From positions 70,099,980 to 70,163,979 of the forward strand of contig CP136063.1 of NCBI GenBank assembly GCA_032622095.1: a DNA stretch of 64,000 bases, given 5' to 3'. The position numbers were made by a program, and so were the translations under genes. Under the pieces are notes generated by a model. The model had not been told where the DNA came from. It saw nothing but the letters and a program-made list of their open reading frames with translations, and searched no databases. This document shows positions 25,386 through 36,907 of this stretch, one piece after another. How positions within the stretch are numbered: the first letter of the stretch is position 1; each line of letters opens with the position of its first letter. This stretch comes from Siphonodentalium dalli (taxonomy: Eukaryota > Mollusca > Scaphopoda > Gadilida > Siphonodentaliidae).

Positions 25386-26673
25386 TGCACACTGGGATGA
25401 AAACCGAGTCTAATGCGCTAAAACTGTTATATATATTATAGTCACGTGGCCCGGGATGACCTATATGTCAAAAATCCGAGCTGCGTGTGGTGAGATTCTG
25501 ATAAAGGCTTCACACACGAATCAAATCATGACCATATTGTTTTCAGAAAACGCATATCCCGTGCACACTGGGACGAAAACCGAGCCCTATTTGCTAAATC
25601 TGATATATATGATAAACACGTGACGCGTGATGACCTATATGTCAAAAATCCGAGCTGCCTGTGGTGAGATTCTGATAATGGGTTAACACACGAATCAAAT
25701 CATGCCCATATTGTGTTCAGAAAACGCATATCCCGTGCACACTGGGATGAAAACCGAGTCTAATGCGCTAAAACTGTTATATATATGATAGTCACGTGGC
25801 CCGGGATGACCTATATGTCAAAAATCCCAGCGGCGTGTGGTGAGATTCTGATAAAGGGTTAACACACGAATCAAATAATGCCCATATTGTGTTCAGAAAA
25901 CGCATCTCCCGTGCACACTGGGATGAAAACCGAGCCCAAATGCGCTAAAACTGTTATATATGATAATCACATGACAAGCGATGACCTATATGTCAAAAAT
26001 GCGAGCTGCGTGTGGCGAAATTCTGATAAAGGGTTCACACACGAATCAAACCATGCCGATATTGTGTTCAGAAAACGCATATCCCGTGCACACTGGGATG
26101 AAAACCCAGCCCAATGTGCTGAAACTGATATATATGATAATAACGTGCGCGTGATGACCTATATGTCAAAAATCCGAGCTGCGTGTGGTGAGATTCTGAT
26201 AAAGGGTTAACACACGAATCAAATCATGCCCATATTGTGTTCAGAAAACGCATATCCCGTGCACACTGGGATGAAAACCGAATCAAATGCGCTAAAACTG
26301 TTATATATGATAGTCACGTGGCCCGGGATGACCTATATGTCAAAAGTCCGAGCTGCGTGTGGTGAGATTCTGAAAAAAGGTTCACACACGAATCAAACGA
26401 TGCCCATATTGTGGGAAGAAAACGCATATCCCGTACACACTGGGTCGAAAACCGAGCCCTATGTGCTAAAACTGATATATATGATAAACACGTGACGCGT
26501 GATGACCTATATGTCAAAAATCCGAGCTGCGTGTGGTGATATTCTGATAAAGGGTTAACACCCGAATCAAATCATGCCCATATTGTGTTCATAAAACGCA
26601 TATCCCGTGCACACTGGGATGAAAACCGAGCCCAAATGCGCTAAAACTGTTATATATGATAATCACGTGACCA

Positions 26674-27999
26674 GCGACGACCTATATGTCAAAAATCCGA
26701 GCTGCGTGTGGTGAGATTCTGATAAAGGGATAACACACGAATCAAATCATGCCCATATTGTGTTCATAAACGCATATCCCGTGCACACTGGGGCGAAAAC
26801 CGAGCCCAATGCGCCAAAACTGTTATATATGATAATCGAGTGACCAGCGATGACCTACATATGTCAAAAATCCGAGCTGCGTGTGGTGAGATTTTGATAA
26901 AGGGTTAACATACGAATCAAATCACGCCCAAATTGTGTTCAGAAAAAGCATATCCCGTGCACACTGGGACGAAAACCGAGCCCAATGCGCTAAAACTGAT
27001 ATATATGATAGTCACGTGGCCCTTGATGACTTATATGTCAAAAATCCGACCTGCGTTTGGTGAGACTCTGATAAATGGTTAACACATGAATCAAATAAAG
27101 TCTATATTGTGTTCAGAAAACGCATATCCCGTGCACACTGGGATGAAAACCGAGCCCAATGTGCTGAAACTGATATATATGATAATCACGTGACGCGTGA
27201 TGACCTATATGTCAAAAATCCCAGCTGCGTGTGGTGAGATTCTGATAAAGGGTTAACATACGAATCAAATCATGCCCATATTGTGTTCAGAAAACGCATA
27301 TCCCCTGCACACTGGGATGAAAACCGAGCCCAAATGCGCTAAAACTGTTATATATGATAATCACGTGACCAGCGACGACCTATATGTCAAAAATCCGAGC
27401 TGCGTGTGGTGAGATTCTGATAAACGGTTTCCATAAGAATCAAATCACGCCCAAATTGTGTTCAGAAAACACATATCCCGTGCACACTGGGATGAAAACC
27501 GAGCTCAATGCGCTAAAACTGATATATATGATAGTCACGGACCTTGATGACCTATATGTCAAAAATCCGAGCTGCGTGTGGTGATATTCTGATAAAGCGT
27601 TAACACGCTTATCAAATCATGCCCATATTGTGTTCATAAAACGCATATCCCGTGCACACTGGCATGAAAACCGAATCTAATGCGCTAAAACTGTTATATA
27701 TGATAGTCACGTGACAAGCGATGACCTATATGTCAAAAATCCGAGCTGCGTGTGGTGAAATTCTGATAAAGGGTTCACACACGAATCAAACCCTGCCCAT
27801 ATTGTATTCAGAAAACGCATATCCCGTGCACACTGGGATGAAAACCGAACCGAATGTGCTGAAACTGATATATATGATAATCACGTGCGCGTGATGACCT
27901 ATGTGTAAAAAATCCGAGCTGCGTGTGGTGAGATTCTGATAAAGGGTTAACACACGAATCAAATCATGCCCATATTGTTTTCAGAAAACGCATATCCCG
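26674..27999 (-). repeat. Higher-order block in the minus array, copy B
   Basis: The second copy of 24060-25385, somewhat more diverged than the pair in the plus array. It includes a one-base deletion in ATAAACGCATATCC and substitutions near 27671. This block is unrelated in arrangement to the 2,962-bp block of the other arm. Confidence 0.75.
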
Positions 28000-28454
28000 T
28001 GCACACTGGGACGAAAACCGAGCCCTATGTGCTAAATCTGATATATATGATAAACACGTGACGCGTGATGACCTATATGTCAAAAATCCGAGCTGCCTGT
28101 GGTGAGATTCTGATAATGGGTTAACACACGAATCAAATCATGCCCATATTGTGTTCAGAAAACGCATATCCCGTGCACACTGGGATGAAAACCGAGTCTA
28201 ATGCGCTAAAACTGTTATATATATGATAGTCACGTGGCCCGGGATGACCTATATGTCAAAAACCCGAGCTGCGTGTGGTGAGATTCTGATAAAGGCTTCA
28301 CACACGAATCAAATCATGCCCATATTGTGTTCAGAAAACGCATATCCCGTGCACACTGGGATGAAAACCGAGCCCAATGTGCTGAAACCGATATATATGA
28401 TAATCACGTGACGCGCGATGACCTATATGTCAAAGGTGCGCGGGTGAGATTAAC

Positions 28455-29127
28455 ACGCTAATTAAACCGATGTCAATGCTGATTGTATGTCGAAAAATGT
28501 TGTAACGTAGGTAAAAATAATTGGACGGAACCCTTATTCGACGAACTTGGCATGTTGGCTTGTTTAGCTGGTGAACTTTGGTTCAGTTCAAATAATCCAA
28601 ATCGTCGTCAGAAATCAGAAATGTTAACAAAATCAGCAGAATTATAAGTAAAAACAAGGGCCATAACTCGTGTAAAATGATTCGACGGTCCCTTATTTAA
28701 ATTTGTCGTGTATTTCGATCCAGGTAATGCACACGTACGTATACCAACTTTTGTTCATGTCGATAAATCCAAACAGAGTTATCGGCCGCAAACCAAAAAT
28801 GTTGACAAAATTGTTCAATTCTAAGTCAAAAATGCCCGTAACTCATGTATAAATAAATTGTACTAAACTCGCTCTCGAACTTCCCCTATATACGGCAAAG
28901 CATTATAGCGGTAAAACGATACGAAATACAGAGAGTACGTTCTTGCCCGTATATACACATAACAAAGCTACCCTAACTGGAGTTATCTGTCGATTCGTTA
29001 CATAATAGGGTGCATTTAAAATAAAAAAAAATCGCAGTTTACCTATTCTTCAGACCTGACGTGCCTGGCCACTGCCGCACTTTCCGCGCTTTTCGCGGCC
29101 GCGCCGCACAATGTGAAGTTAATAATC
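28455..29127 (-). repeat. Right terminal arm of the foldback element
   Basis: The reverse complement of 11773-12440, with a few substitutions and one replaced stretch near 28935-28970 (TACGTTCTTGCCCGTATATA). It ends with the same GC-rich block and GTGAAGTTAATAATC tip. Confidence 0.88.
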
Positions 29128-29131
29128 TCAT

Positions 29132-29133
29132 AT

Positions 29134-29180
<47 letters not shown>
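29132..29180. repeat. TA microsatellite at the right edge of the foldback element
   Basis: About 20 TA repeats directly outside the right arm, mirroring 11734-11772. Confidence 0.95.
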
Positions 29181-29183
<3 letters not shown>

Positions 29184-29711
29184 ATAAAACACGAAGCTGT
29201 TGGCAGATGGATCGGTTTAGCCTGCCCGTGTATTACGAGTCTCAGCTGTCTGGACATCGACGCAATCATGTCTGCTGTTTGCGCCACCTGTGACGTCCTG
29301 ATGTGCGTCGTGGCGCCCAGAAAGAAATCTTTCAATATTGTTCTTTTATGAACGATTTATTACCAAAATAAAACCAGATAACAATGCAATTTAAGTATAT
29401 ACGTGGATTTAATTTACAATTGGTTCAACCATTTCATATTAGCGCATGTGCATTCTTTACATTATGTACTTCCGGTATGACGTAACATATTCACGGAAGG
29501 ACAGATAAACAGACAAATAAACAGATAAACAGATATTCGGACCGAAAACATTACTTGCGTCCAGTATGGACTGGTGCAAGTAATAACGCTCTTTATGTTT
29601 ACCATATCCGGATCTAAACAAAAGCCAGGTACGGTAACGTAACATTTCTAATAAAGCCGCTGAATGCAATAAGATAACTATATATATTTTCTCGTTCAAT
29701 ATGATTCTTAC
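29181..29711. other. Spacer between the foldback element and the transporter exon
   Basis: No gene is seen. A short AACAGATAAACAGA-type microsatellite lies at 29497-29535. A fragment of the 35.5/43.6-kb inverted-repeat family lies at about 29587-29640 (ACGCTCTTTATGTTTACCAT). This stretch would be the start of the transporter's intron. Confidence 0.5.
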
Positions 29712-30850
29712 CAATCCACAGCTGCAAGGATTGTTCTGCCGGTCCCATCGCCAGAAACAGCAAAGCGTTGGAGATGGTTGCCGTGAATGTGATCATATCA
29801 TTATCCGCGCATTTATGCAATAGCCAAATCGCAGGAACGCTCAGCAATCCCTTGATGCTTGAGGCAGCCATGAAATAGCTCAACTGAACGGACGACCAAC
29901 AGAACGGTTGATTCTCTACATATAGAGGAAGTATGATGGTATTTCCGAAAATCGTCATGCTAGACAAGAGAAACACTACGGTTAGTGACAAAAACATCCA
30001 ACGCGGATATTCCTTCTCTTTGACGAAATAAACTTCGAATGTATGTTTAAGGTGGCTTCTGATGGTATCGCTATCCGTTGGCGTATAAGTTTCCTTGACG
30101 AAAATAACCGCCACTATTACCGCGAGAACTGAGATTAGGAACGATGTTGCTAGCGGGTAGAAGTAAGAATCCGTGTATTCGATCATATACCCGCAGGCCA
30201 ATGACGTCACTATAACTCCTACGTTTATGGTTGTATCGACGCTTGCCATGTAAAGTGTGCGCGATTTTGCTGCTTTCGAAATATCGGCTGCGGCGGCAAA
30301 CAAGACCATTATTGTTGTAAATTCGAATCCACAGAGAGCATCTATAAAATAGCCGACAAATGCAACTTCTATAGTGGCAGATTCCAGTAAGCAACTGCCG
30401 AAAGGACTGCGGTTCTGGCAATACTGCCAGAGGAGCTGACTATCAGAACTGGTTTCCGACCATATCTGTTGGACAGAGATCCCCATACAAAACCACACAC
30501 TACTCCCGGAATGCCGTAGACCAAGAAAAAGTACAGCAACCACGTTGAAGCCTGTGCTTGTGCGTTCTGCTGATTGTCGTAATCTGTGTCGTTTGTGCCA
30601 TTCAAGCAGGGAGAACTGGCCACAACATTGACGCTGAGGTTTGCGTAATACTGTTCCAGTTGCCTGTAGTAAACATACTGCCGCACCAACGGGAGTGTGA
30701 TGCCGAATCCAAATGAATAAAATAACAGTGAAATGTTCGCTCTTCGATGACTAATGTATCGTTTTCGTATTCGCTTTTCGAATTCTTCTGCTCGTGTTTT
30801 CTAATTAACGGTTGTCTGTCATCTGCATCAACATTAATATTGGTCATCAC
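29712..30850 (-). CDS. SLC46-type major facilitator transporter, exon, frame changed twice
   Basis: A membrane transporter of the solute carrier 46 (proton-coupled folate transporter-like) group; its substrate cannot be read from sequence. From the ATG at 30850 there is a short polar N-terminus, then a first helix (about 30680-30735, SLLFYSFGFGITLPLVRQYV) and an extracellular loop with N-glycosylation-type sites (ANLSV, LNGTND). The MFS signature GSLSNRYGRKPVL follows, then further helices up to LLFLAMGPAEQSLQLW. Three frames are needed, changing near 30740 and near 30385; each change equals one missing base. The exon ends at a good donor (GTAAGA, minus strand, GT at 29711-29710). About 380 residues are present, so the last helices must lie in an exon further left, in or beyond the satellite element. 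It may be a truncated gene. Confidence 0.8.
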
Positions 30851-31289
30851 GATCAGCCAGAAAATGTTACATGTATATCTGATTCCCTTACAGTCATTCT
30901 CTTAAATAATGTTACGAATTGCACGCACAAAGCCACGGGCACCACCAACGATATTCGGTGACGATGATTGACCATTCAACTTATTCTGCATTTAAATATT
31001 CTTGTGTTCTTGATGATGTGAGGCTGACAATTTGCATTCTATATGGAATCTGAAATCATAAACTAGTCTATAAATAGATCTCAATATCAATCGTCGCCTG
31101 AGAACTATAATGTCCTAAGCGCCATTTTCAAACAAGATGCCGGTCATGATCGGCAGATGTTTAACCCATACCTTCTACCATAGCAACTCGATCTAGACTG
31201 AATATACGGCAGTAGTCATACCATGGAAATTATTGCAAAGATATATTGATGGGTTTCATAATTTATTTGTATATGTATATACACTAGGC
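30851..31289. other. 5' flank of the transporter exon, no gene seen
   Basis: AT-rich sequence with no supported feature. The promoter of the transporter may lie here. Confidence 0.4.
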
Positions 31290-33055
31290 TGATAAGATAA
31301 GTATTGTTTTGGATAGCATGTGTCCATGTTGTGGTTATAGGTAGGGTTACAACTGATAAATCGATTGCACGATTAATCTGGATTAATCATGATTAATCTG
31401 GATGTGAATTATGGCGGGTGATATTTGACTTATCACATTGGATCTAGCATGTGTCTATAGGATGGGATTTATATAATTTGTGTAAGTGGTTGATATTTTG
31501 AGGCAAATCAACAAAATGACACGAACATATCTATCATGTCAGGGCTGTTCCATCATAAATGTTGCCATGAAAATAAATACAATCTGATAACAAATATTTG
31601 AGTTATCAACTCAGATATCATGTCTATGGTCGATAGAATGGCTTTAATATTTTCCAAACTCTTAAATCGACTGATCAATACAAAACGTTCATAGATAACA
31701 TGTGTCTGGTCGCATGCAATAAGGTCAATGTCGTGTTTACAAAAGAGGCCAAAATATACTGCTTCAAATACGAACCAACCTAAACACTTTTTTTGATGCT
31801 TATTAATTTACAGACATTAAGATTTTGAAAACAGGACATCGCCTATAATCTATAAGAACATTCAATATGTGTTTTATTGAGTTTCATTAATTAATGAACC
31901 TCATTCAATAAAATGGTTAATTTAATATTTTTCTGCATAATTGAAACAATAGGCATCTGTAGATTTATTTGCGTGTTTATTATACCCATTGCACAGTTAA
32001 TTCATATGGACTAGCAGCTATTAAATTAAATTAATATTAATAGCATGGTATATGGAGTAGGTGGTGTGAAGGGTTAATATAATTTATTTTCAAGATCAAT
32101 TGATCAATTTATACCAACATTATACAGGGAAGAGTGTGCAAGATACACAATGACAAGAACTATGAGGATGAGCCCATGCATAGCATTCCTTGGGAATTTT
32201 ATTTCTAAGCAATATCAATATACCGGACACATACCCAGGTGAGGTGTGTGTCATCCCAAAACATGTAATGACTTTTCAACAGAACTGCAATAGAGTGTAA
32301 TTCATTAATCGCATGTTGACATATATGGTACACAGTTACATACAATTACCGTTTATCTATAGTGAGATATCGTAACTATGACACTGTCCAGTATAATACT
32401 CTCAGTTTCGGATAGCATGTGGAAGCCAATATAATGCCATTAAATTCGAATGGAGTTGTGCATCTGATAGCTCTCTATAAAGTGGTTAAGAGATGTACCA
32501 GTACTCTCAGTATTGCATGTTCATTTAATAATTAAGTTATTGATATCATTATAAGACATGCAATTAGTCGAACAAAATCTTCATATTTCCAAAACAGGAC
32601 ATCACATCAAATGGTATAAAACTATTAAATAAGCGATTTATATATTGTTCATTAATAATTCTGGTTCAAGAGTAAAAAGGTTAGGTAAACAATACGAAAA
32701 CCCATACAGACGAAGAGCGTGAAAAAACTAAGTAAGAAATATAAGTTGGATAAACAGAACATTATTTGACCTATTGCATCGGATAGCACGCGTGTGAAAG
32801 GATCATTACTTTCTAAACCGACACCAACCAATCGATACCAAAAACTATACAGGTGAGGGGTGTGCCATCACAAAATACCGATATCGCATCGCATAGCAAA
32901 TGTCCATGTGTGGATGGAAAGTGTTAATAATTTCAAAGCCGATCAAGCGATCAATACCAAATACACTACAGGTGAGGGTGTTCAATTATAAACAGTCACA
33001 TCACATATAAAAATATATGAGTTATCGCATCTGATAGCAAGTGCCTACGGACAGA
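31290..33055. repeat. Diverged tandem repeat region with GCATCGGATAGCATGTGTC motif
   Basis: Degenerate units recur near 31305, 31435, 31620, 32230, 32390, 32775, 32885 and 33015. They share a head like TATCGCATCGGATAGCA, a middle like CCGATCAAGCGATCAATACC, and a tail like ACAGGTGAGGGGTGTGCCAT. Spacing is irregular, so this is an old, decayed array. It ends at GGACAGAGGACAGACG, a simple GACGGACAG-like tail. Confidence 0.55.
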
Positions 33056-33530
33056 GGACAGACGTCCCGATGGACGGACAGACGATTAGACCAACGAAAT
33101 GGTAGTTGTGGGACTTCCAGTTTGTGGGACCTTCGACAAGAGTTATGGGACTTCCAACGTGTGTTCTTGCTGGGACTAAACCACAACATTCCATATTTCA
33201 AGGCGTCCATAACTCCTGACAACTTGGGGAAAATTCGAAATTGACCAAGCATGTTCTGGAACTTTTACTGGTTTATGGGACTTTTTGAAGGCTCACACAA
33301 ATAAGGTTTCTATCATGGAGTGTCCAAAATGTCCATATCAAAAGATGTCCATGGGGTACTGGGACTTTTGTCTGAATCCAATTTTGACATGTTTGTGAGA
33401 TATAATAGTGAGATAATATACATTAAAATTGTGGGATTTTCAAAAAGCCTCACGAGCCAGAAAAAAAAGTCCCACACCACACCATTCGTAAAGACGGACA
33501 GGCGGACCAACCAACGAGACGAATGACGGG
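33056..33530. repeat. Repeat-rich segment with recurrent TGGGACTT
   Basis: GTGGGACTT/TGGGACCTT recurs about eight times, and the segment is bounded by GACGGACAGACGATTAGACC on the left and AAGACGGACAGGCGGACCAA on the right. The open frames on both strands show no recognisable protein. It is likely a decayed non-autonomous element. Confidence 0.4.
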
Positions 33531-33734
33531 TGCTTTATCCGGTCGCCAGCATTATGTGTAGCATACGTGGTCTGGGTACACATAAATGGAAGTGTCAATG
33601 ACAACTTGGGGAAGCGTTAATAATTTTATGCTGAGCAGTCAACAGACTGATAAAAAAGGAAAGTCAAAAAGTTTCAATAAATGGATTGTATTGTTAAAAT
33701 GAAATTTCATTTCAAACATTTCTCCAACTAAATG

Positions 33735-34700
33735 TGGGCTGCAGGTTGTGCCGATGGATTCAAATGTGAAATCCAGGATAGCTCCAGGCGCCCAAGTTTT
33801 TTAAAACAAACTTCGGAAAAATTGGTCACCTTCCATCTAGAGGTGGCACCAAAGAACCATATGGAGTTTGATGACGACGAACGAGGGATCTGGCCTTCAT
33901 GTTGTGCCGAATGATTTAGTCATGCAAAGAGTAAAATCCAAGATGGCCACTGGCAGCCATGTTTTTCAAGAATTTCGGAAACAAATGATGGGTCCCATCT
34001 AGAGGTCAACCTGAAGATGCATATACAGTTTGGTGATGATCGGACGAGGGATGTGGTCTGTGAGACGTGCCAAAGGATTTAGTCATGCAAAGAGTACAAT
34101 ACAAGATGGCTGCCGGCGGCCATGTTTGTAATCGAAAATCGTTGAAATTTGATAGCTCTCATCTAGATGTGATCCTAATCATGCCTGTAATATATAAACA
34201 GAACATTTCTTAGATATATGCGGGTTGCAGGGCGACGGATTCAGATTTGAAATCCAAGATGGCTGCTGGCGGCCATGATTTTGACGAATTTCGGAAACAA
34301 TCGATGGCTCCCATCTAGAGGTCACCCGAACATCCATATGAAGTTTGGTGGCGATTATAGATGAGGGCTGTGGAGTCACGCCAGGAGTAAAATACATGAT
34401 AACTGCCGGCGGCCATATTTTTCATCGAGAATCGCTAAAATTATATAGCTCCCATCTAGAGGTGATTCTAAACATGCCTGCAAATTTTCTAAAACATTTC
34501 TCCAATAAATGCGGGCTGCAGGGTGTGCCTATGGATTCAAATTTTAAATCCAAAATAGCTGCTTTTTTAACGAATTTCGGGGAAATAGATCCCGAAGAGT
34601 TTAGTGATGATCGGACGAGGGATGGGGCCTGTATGGTGAGCCAACGCAAATTGTTGACTGACGGACGCACGGACGCATGGACACACATATGTGAACCCAC
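33735..34700. repeat. ~148-170-bp tandem repeat with CAAGATGGCNGCC core
   Basis: Six to seven diverged units share GGATTCAAATNTGAAATCCA, AAGATGGCTGCTGGCGGCCA, ACGAATTTCGGAAACAA, CTCCCATCTAGAGGTCAC and GATGATCGGACGAGGG. They end in a GACGGACGCACGGACGC tail. Open frames on both strands (for example 34345-34704) follow the repeat. Two more units occur at 44240-44475. Confidence 0.75.
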
Positions 34701-35563
34701 ATAAATAGCTCAAACTTTACAAAGTAAAGTTATCAAACTTTACAAAGTAACGTTCAGCTAAAACGAGTATGATGTACCGTTGAAATCGACAAAACACGCA
34801 CTTTATGTTGGGCACGAATGCTATATAATTTGGTCAATTGCGGCGAAACTATTGAACATAACGCAATGATACATGACGTATTGAACCCAAATATCAGCTC
34901 CTAATGTTGATTATCTACGGCTTACTACACAACATATCCTCTTGCAAATAGGTTCATATTGGACTTACGTTCAGATTGGACGTATGTGATTCTGGAATAA
35001 GCCCATATAGTGGATTTACACCCGTTATTCCTTCGGATGGTGCGGGCCACAGTGATAACACATTATAAAGGGCGTACACCTGGTAAGTCGCGAGTTGGTT
35101 TATTCGCGTTATTTTCCAGCCTGTTCTCATGAAATTAAGCACAATACGGACTGATCTAAAATTCAAATAGTCACATATAGGGGTGTTTTAATAACCAGTA
35201 TTTATGCCCATATAAGTCGTATTGGAGTTTTCAAATAATGCCACCAGGCCACTATAAGCTTATTTCGCGCAATTATAAAGTAAGTCCGAATTGTGCCTAT
35301 CTTCACGAGAACAGGCTATTTTGGAGTAGATGGTTCTAAATGAGCAGTATGGCGTTTCCCTTACCTTTGATACAATTTCTGTAACTGGAACAGGATATCG
35401 TTCTGCCACATGTGTTTCGAGTGAAATACTAACCTCATTGATCAGACTCGCACGCTGAGTGCTGGCATCAACATATATGTTCTTGCAGATACAACGACAG
35501 AACGTGTGCGATGCTTAGGATCTTAATGGCGAATTGTTCTCAGCTTTATTTGTTTAAAGGCAC
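34701..35563. other. Intergenic, no gene seen
   Basis: AT-rich. Short similar phrases (AATAAGCCCATATAGTG, CCCATATAAGTCG) recur here and near 44470-44620, suggesting another old repeat, but no unit can be defined. Confidence 0.4.
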
Positions 35564-36242
35564 GGGCGGCGTTCGTTATAGAAATATTCATATTTGTTCA
35601 AATCGCCATCAACTTAAGGAATATTAAAATATATATAGTTTTGTTCATATGCCAAAATAATCAGGGCGTAAATAGTATACTGTCGGCAAGACGTACGATG
35701 GTGTACGTAAACAAGAACCTTCTCGTGTTACAGAAGTTTTGCTTCTATTTACATAACGCATTACCATTAAGGAACACAGTGGAAATAATCGAGCTTTGGC
35801 TTGCTTTCCTGTGCGCTCCTTGATGGCAATCGATGGCATGACTTGTCAGACCGAGCTTATTCATGTGTATATTTCTCCTCTACTTCTCTGTCTTTCTACC
35901 TCCATCTCTATCTTTTAATGTCTAACTTATCTACAGTTATCTTACTAGTATTTCTTAAGCAACATGACAGTCCTGTTGAGGGAGGAGGGTGGGATAGCAC
36001 GGGTTGATTATTCATGTTTGTATATAGATATAAAGGTATGAGTATATATTTAGTAGTTATTACTAAGCTAGGTGTATTCACTATCTTGTCCCTCTGCAGA
36101 ACTGTCAAGCTGCATTCTTGTTATATTTATATATCTATAATTTGTATATTTATACTATATGAATGTCACACTCTGTATTGCTCTTTTGTATATATGCTTA
36201 TGCTCAATTGTCTACAAGTTTTGCATCTATTAGCCATTAAAA

Positions 36243-36275
<33 letters not shown>

Positions 36276-36586
36276 CATAACAATTATATTGGTTAATCAC
36301 ACACAAATGATATAAACGGTCTTTATGATTTCCATATCAGGAAAACAGTAACAAATAACGCTCTTTATGTTTACCATATCAGGATCTAAACAAAAGTCAG
36401 GTTCGGTCACGTTTTTTGCTTTTGTTTACATAACAAAGGAAAACCATTTGACAATAACATAGTGTTTATGCCATATTTCTGATTGGTATAAGAACAAGGT
36501 CTGTCTATATTTTACTATTCTTTCTGTTTATGGCGGTTTTTGACGGAGCTGAATATTTTAACAGCATACCCACCGCCAACGCCGCC
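35564..36586. mobile_element. Inverted-repeat element R1, copy 1, split by a LINE tail
   Basis: It begins GGGCGGCGTTCG and ends with CCACCGCCAACGCCGCC, an inverted counterpart. The second copy (39340-44032) has the same ends and interior. Without its insertion (35758-36273) this copy is about 500 bp. It is non-coding and includes ACGCTCTTTATGTTTACCAT and TTTGCTTTTGTTTACATAAC blocks. Confidence 0.7.
35758..36273 (+). mobile_element. 5'-truncated LINE tail with TCTA microsatellite
   Basis: A 516-bp insertion ends in ATTAAAATATTATCTATC followed by about seven TCTA repeats, as expected for a LINE 3' end. It is flanked by direct repeats TACATAAC at 35750-35757 and 36274-36281. The paralogous copy R1-2 has uninterrupted sequence at this point (about 43710-43740), so the insertion is directly demonstrated. 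Only a few C-terminal codons could remain, ending at the TGA near 35821. Confidence 0.75.
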
Positions 36587-36907
36587 TGTATTTTCGTAGT
36601 TTCGTTGTGAGCAATTATGCTATTCCTGACCTGGGGTCACATATAATTTCTTTACTCTTGTCGTTTCTTTGGCTGTGGTCATACTATGGATTGATAACAA
36701 ATCAAAGGGGGTGAAACAAATAAATTCAGCGGTAGATTGATATATCCAACCTTAAAATTTAAGTGAAACGTCGGTGGTGTTGAGTCAAGTTGAATGTCAG
36801 AATATATCAGTTGAATAGAAACTTTTACATTCTATGCCCATCTCTCATCCTCTGTGGAGTCAGTTAAACAGCTCTATAAATATTGCGATTTATCAAACCA
36901 ACCTCAC
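36587..36907. other. Intergenic, no gene seen
   Basis: A short spacer between element R1 and the 1.86-kb element; nothing recognisable. Confidence 0.4.

Larger units (their letters stand above)
20797..28455 (-). repeat. 174-bp satellite array, minus orientation (~44 units)
   Basis: The same monomer as 12440-19048, inverted. It reads GTGCACACTGGGATGAAAAC, CCGAGCCCAATGCGCTAAAA, CTGATATATATGATAATCAC, GTGACGCGTGATGACCTATA and so on. Units are more variable than in the plus array; some have CACGGCCC or CACATGAC instead of CACGTG. The array runs without a foreign insertion into the right arm. Open frames here are shadows of the repeat. Confidence 0.95.
11773..29127. mobile_element. Giant foldback-like inverted-repeat element (17.4 kb)
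   Basis: The ends 11773-12440 and 28455-29127 are reverse complements of one another at clearly more than 90 percent by eye, starting GATTATTAACTTCACAT. Inside them lie arrays of the same 174-bp satellite in plus orientation (12440 to ~20365) and minus orientation (~20797 to 28455). The middle (~20.4-20.8 kb) is unique and close to the geometric centre of the element. This is the plan of foldback transposons (Drosophila FB and Galileo, sea urchin TU). No transposase gene is present, so if mobile it is non-autonomous. The alternative is a one-off inverted duplication of a satellite locus. Confidence 0.75.

Noticed and set aside
21138-28411. Open frames in the minus satellite array
   Set aside because: They are the same repeat read on the other strand, with stops at random unit variants.
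12440-28455. CRISPR-like array
   Set aside because: The units are contiguous 174-bp monomers with no unique spacers, in an animal genome.
20797-28455. Hammerhead-ribozyme retrozyme in each satellite unit
   Set aside because: The nearest match, CTGATAA ... GAATC, lacks the essential G of CUGAUGA and the GAAA block, and no stem II pairs between them.
11734-29180. Telomeric or centromeric origin of the satellite
   Set aside because: There is no TTAGGG, the array has defined unique ends, and it sits between ordinary genes; a small dispersed element fits better.
29614-29711. Extension of the transporter frame past the splice donor
   Set aside because: The hydrophobic MFS pattern ends at the donor, and the following residues (KNHIEREN...) come from intron and repeat sequence.
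34345-34704. 119-residue frame in the CAAGATGGC repeat region
   Set aside because: It follows the tandem unit and ends in the GACGGACGC tail, with no domain.
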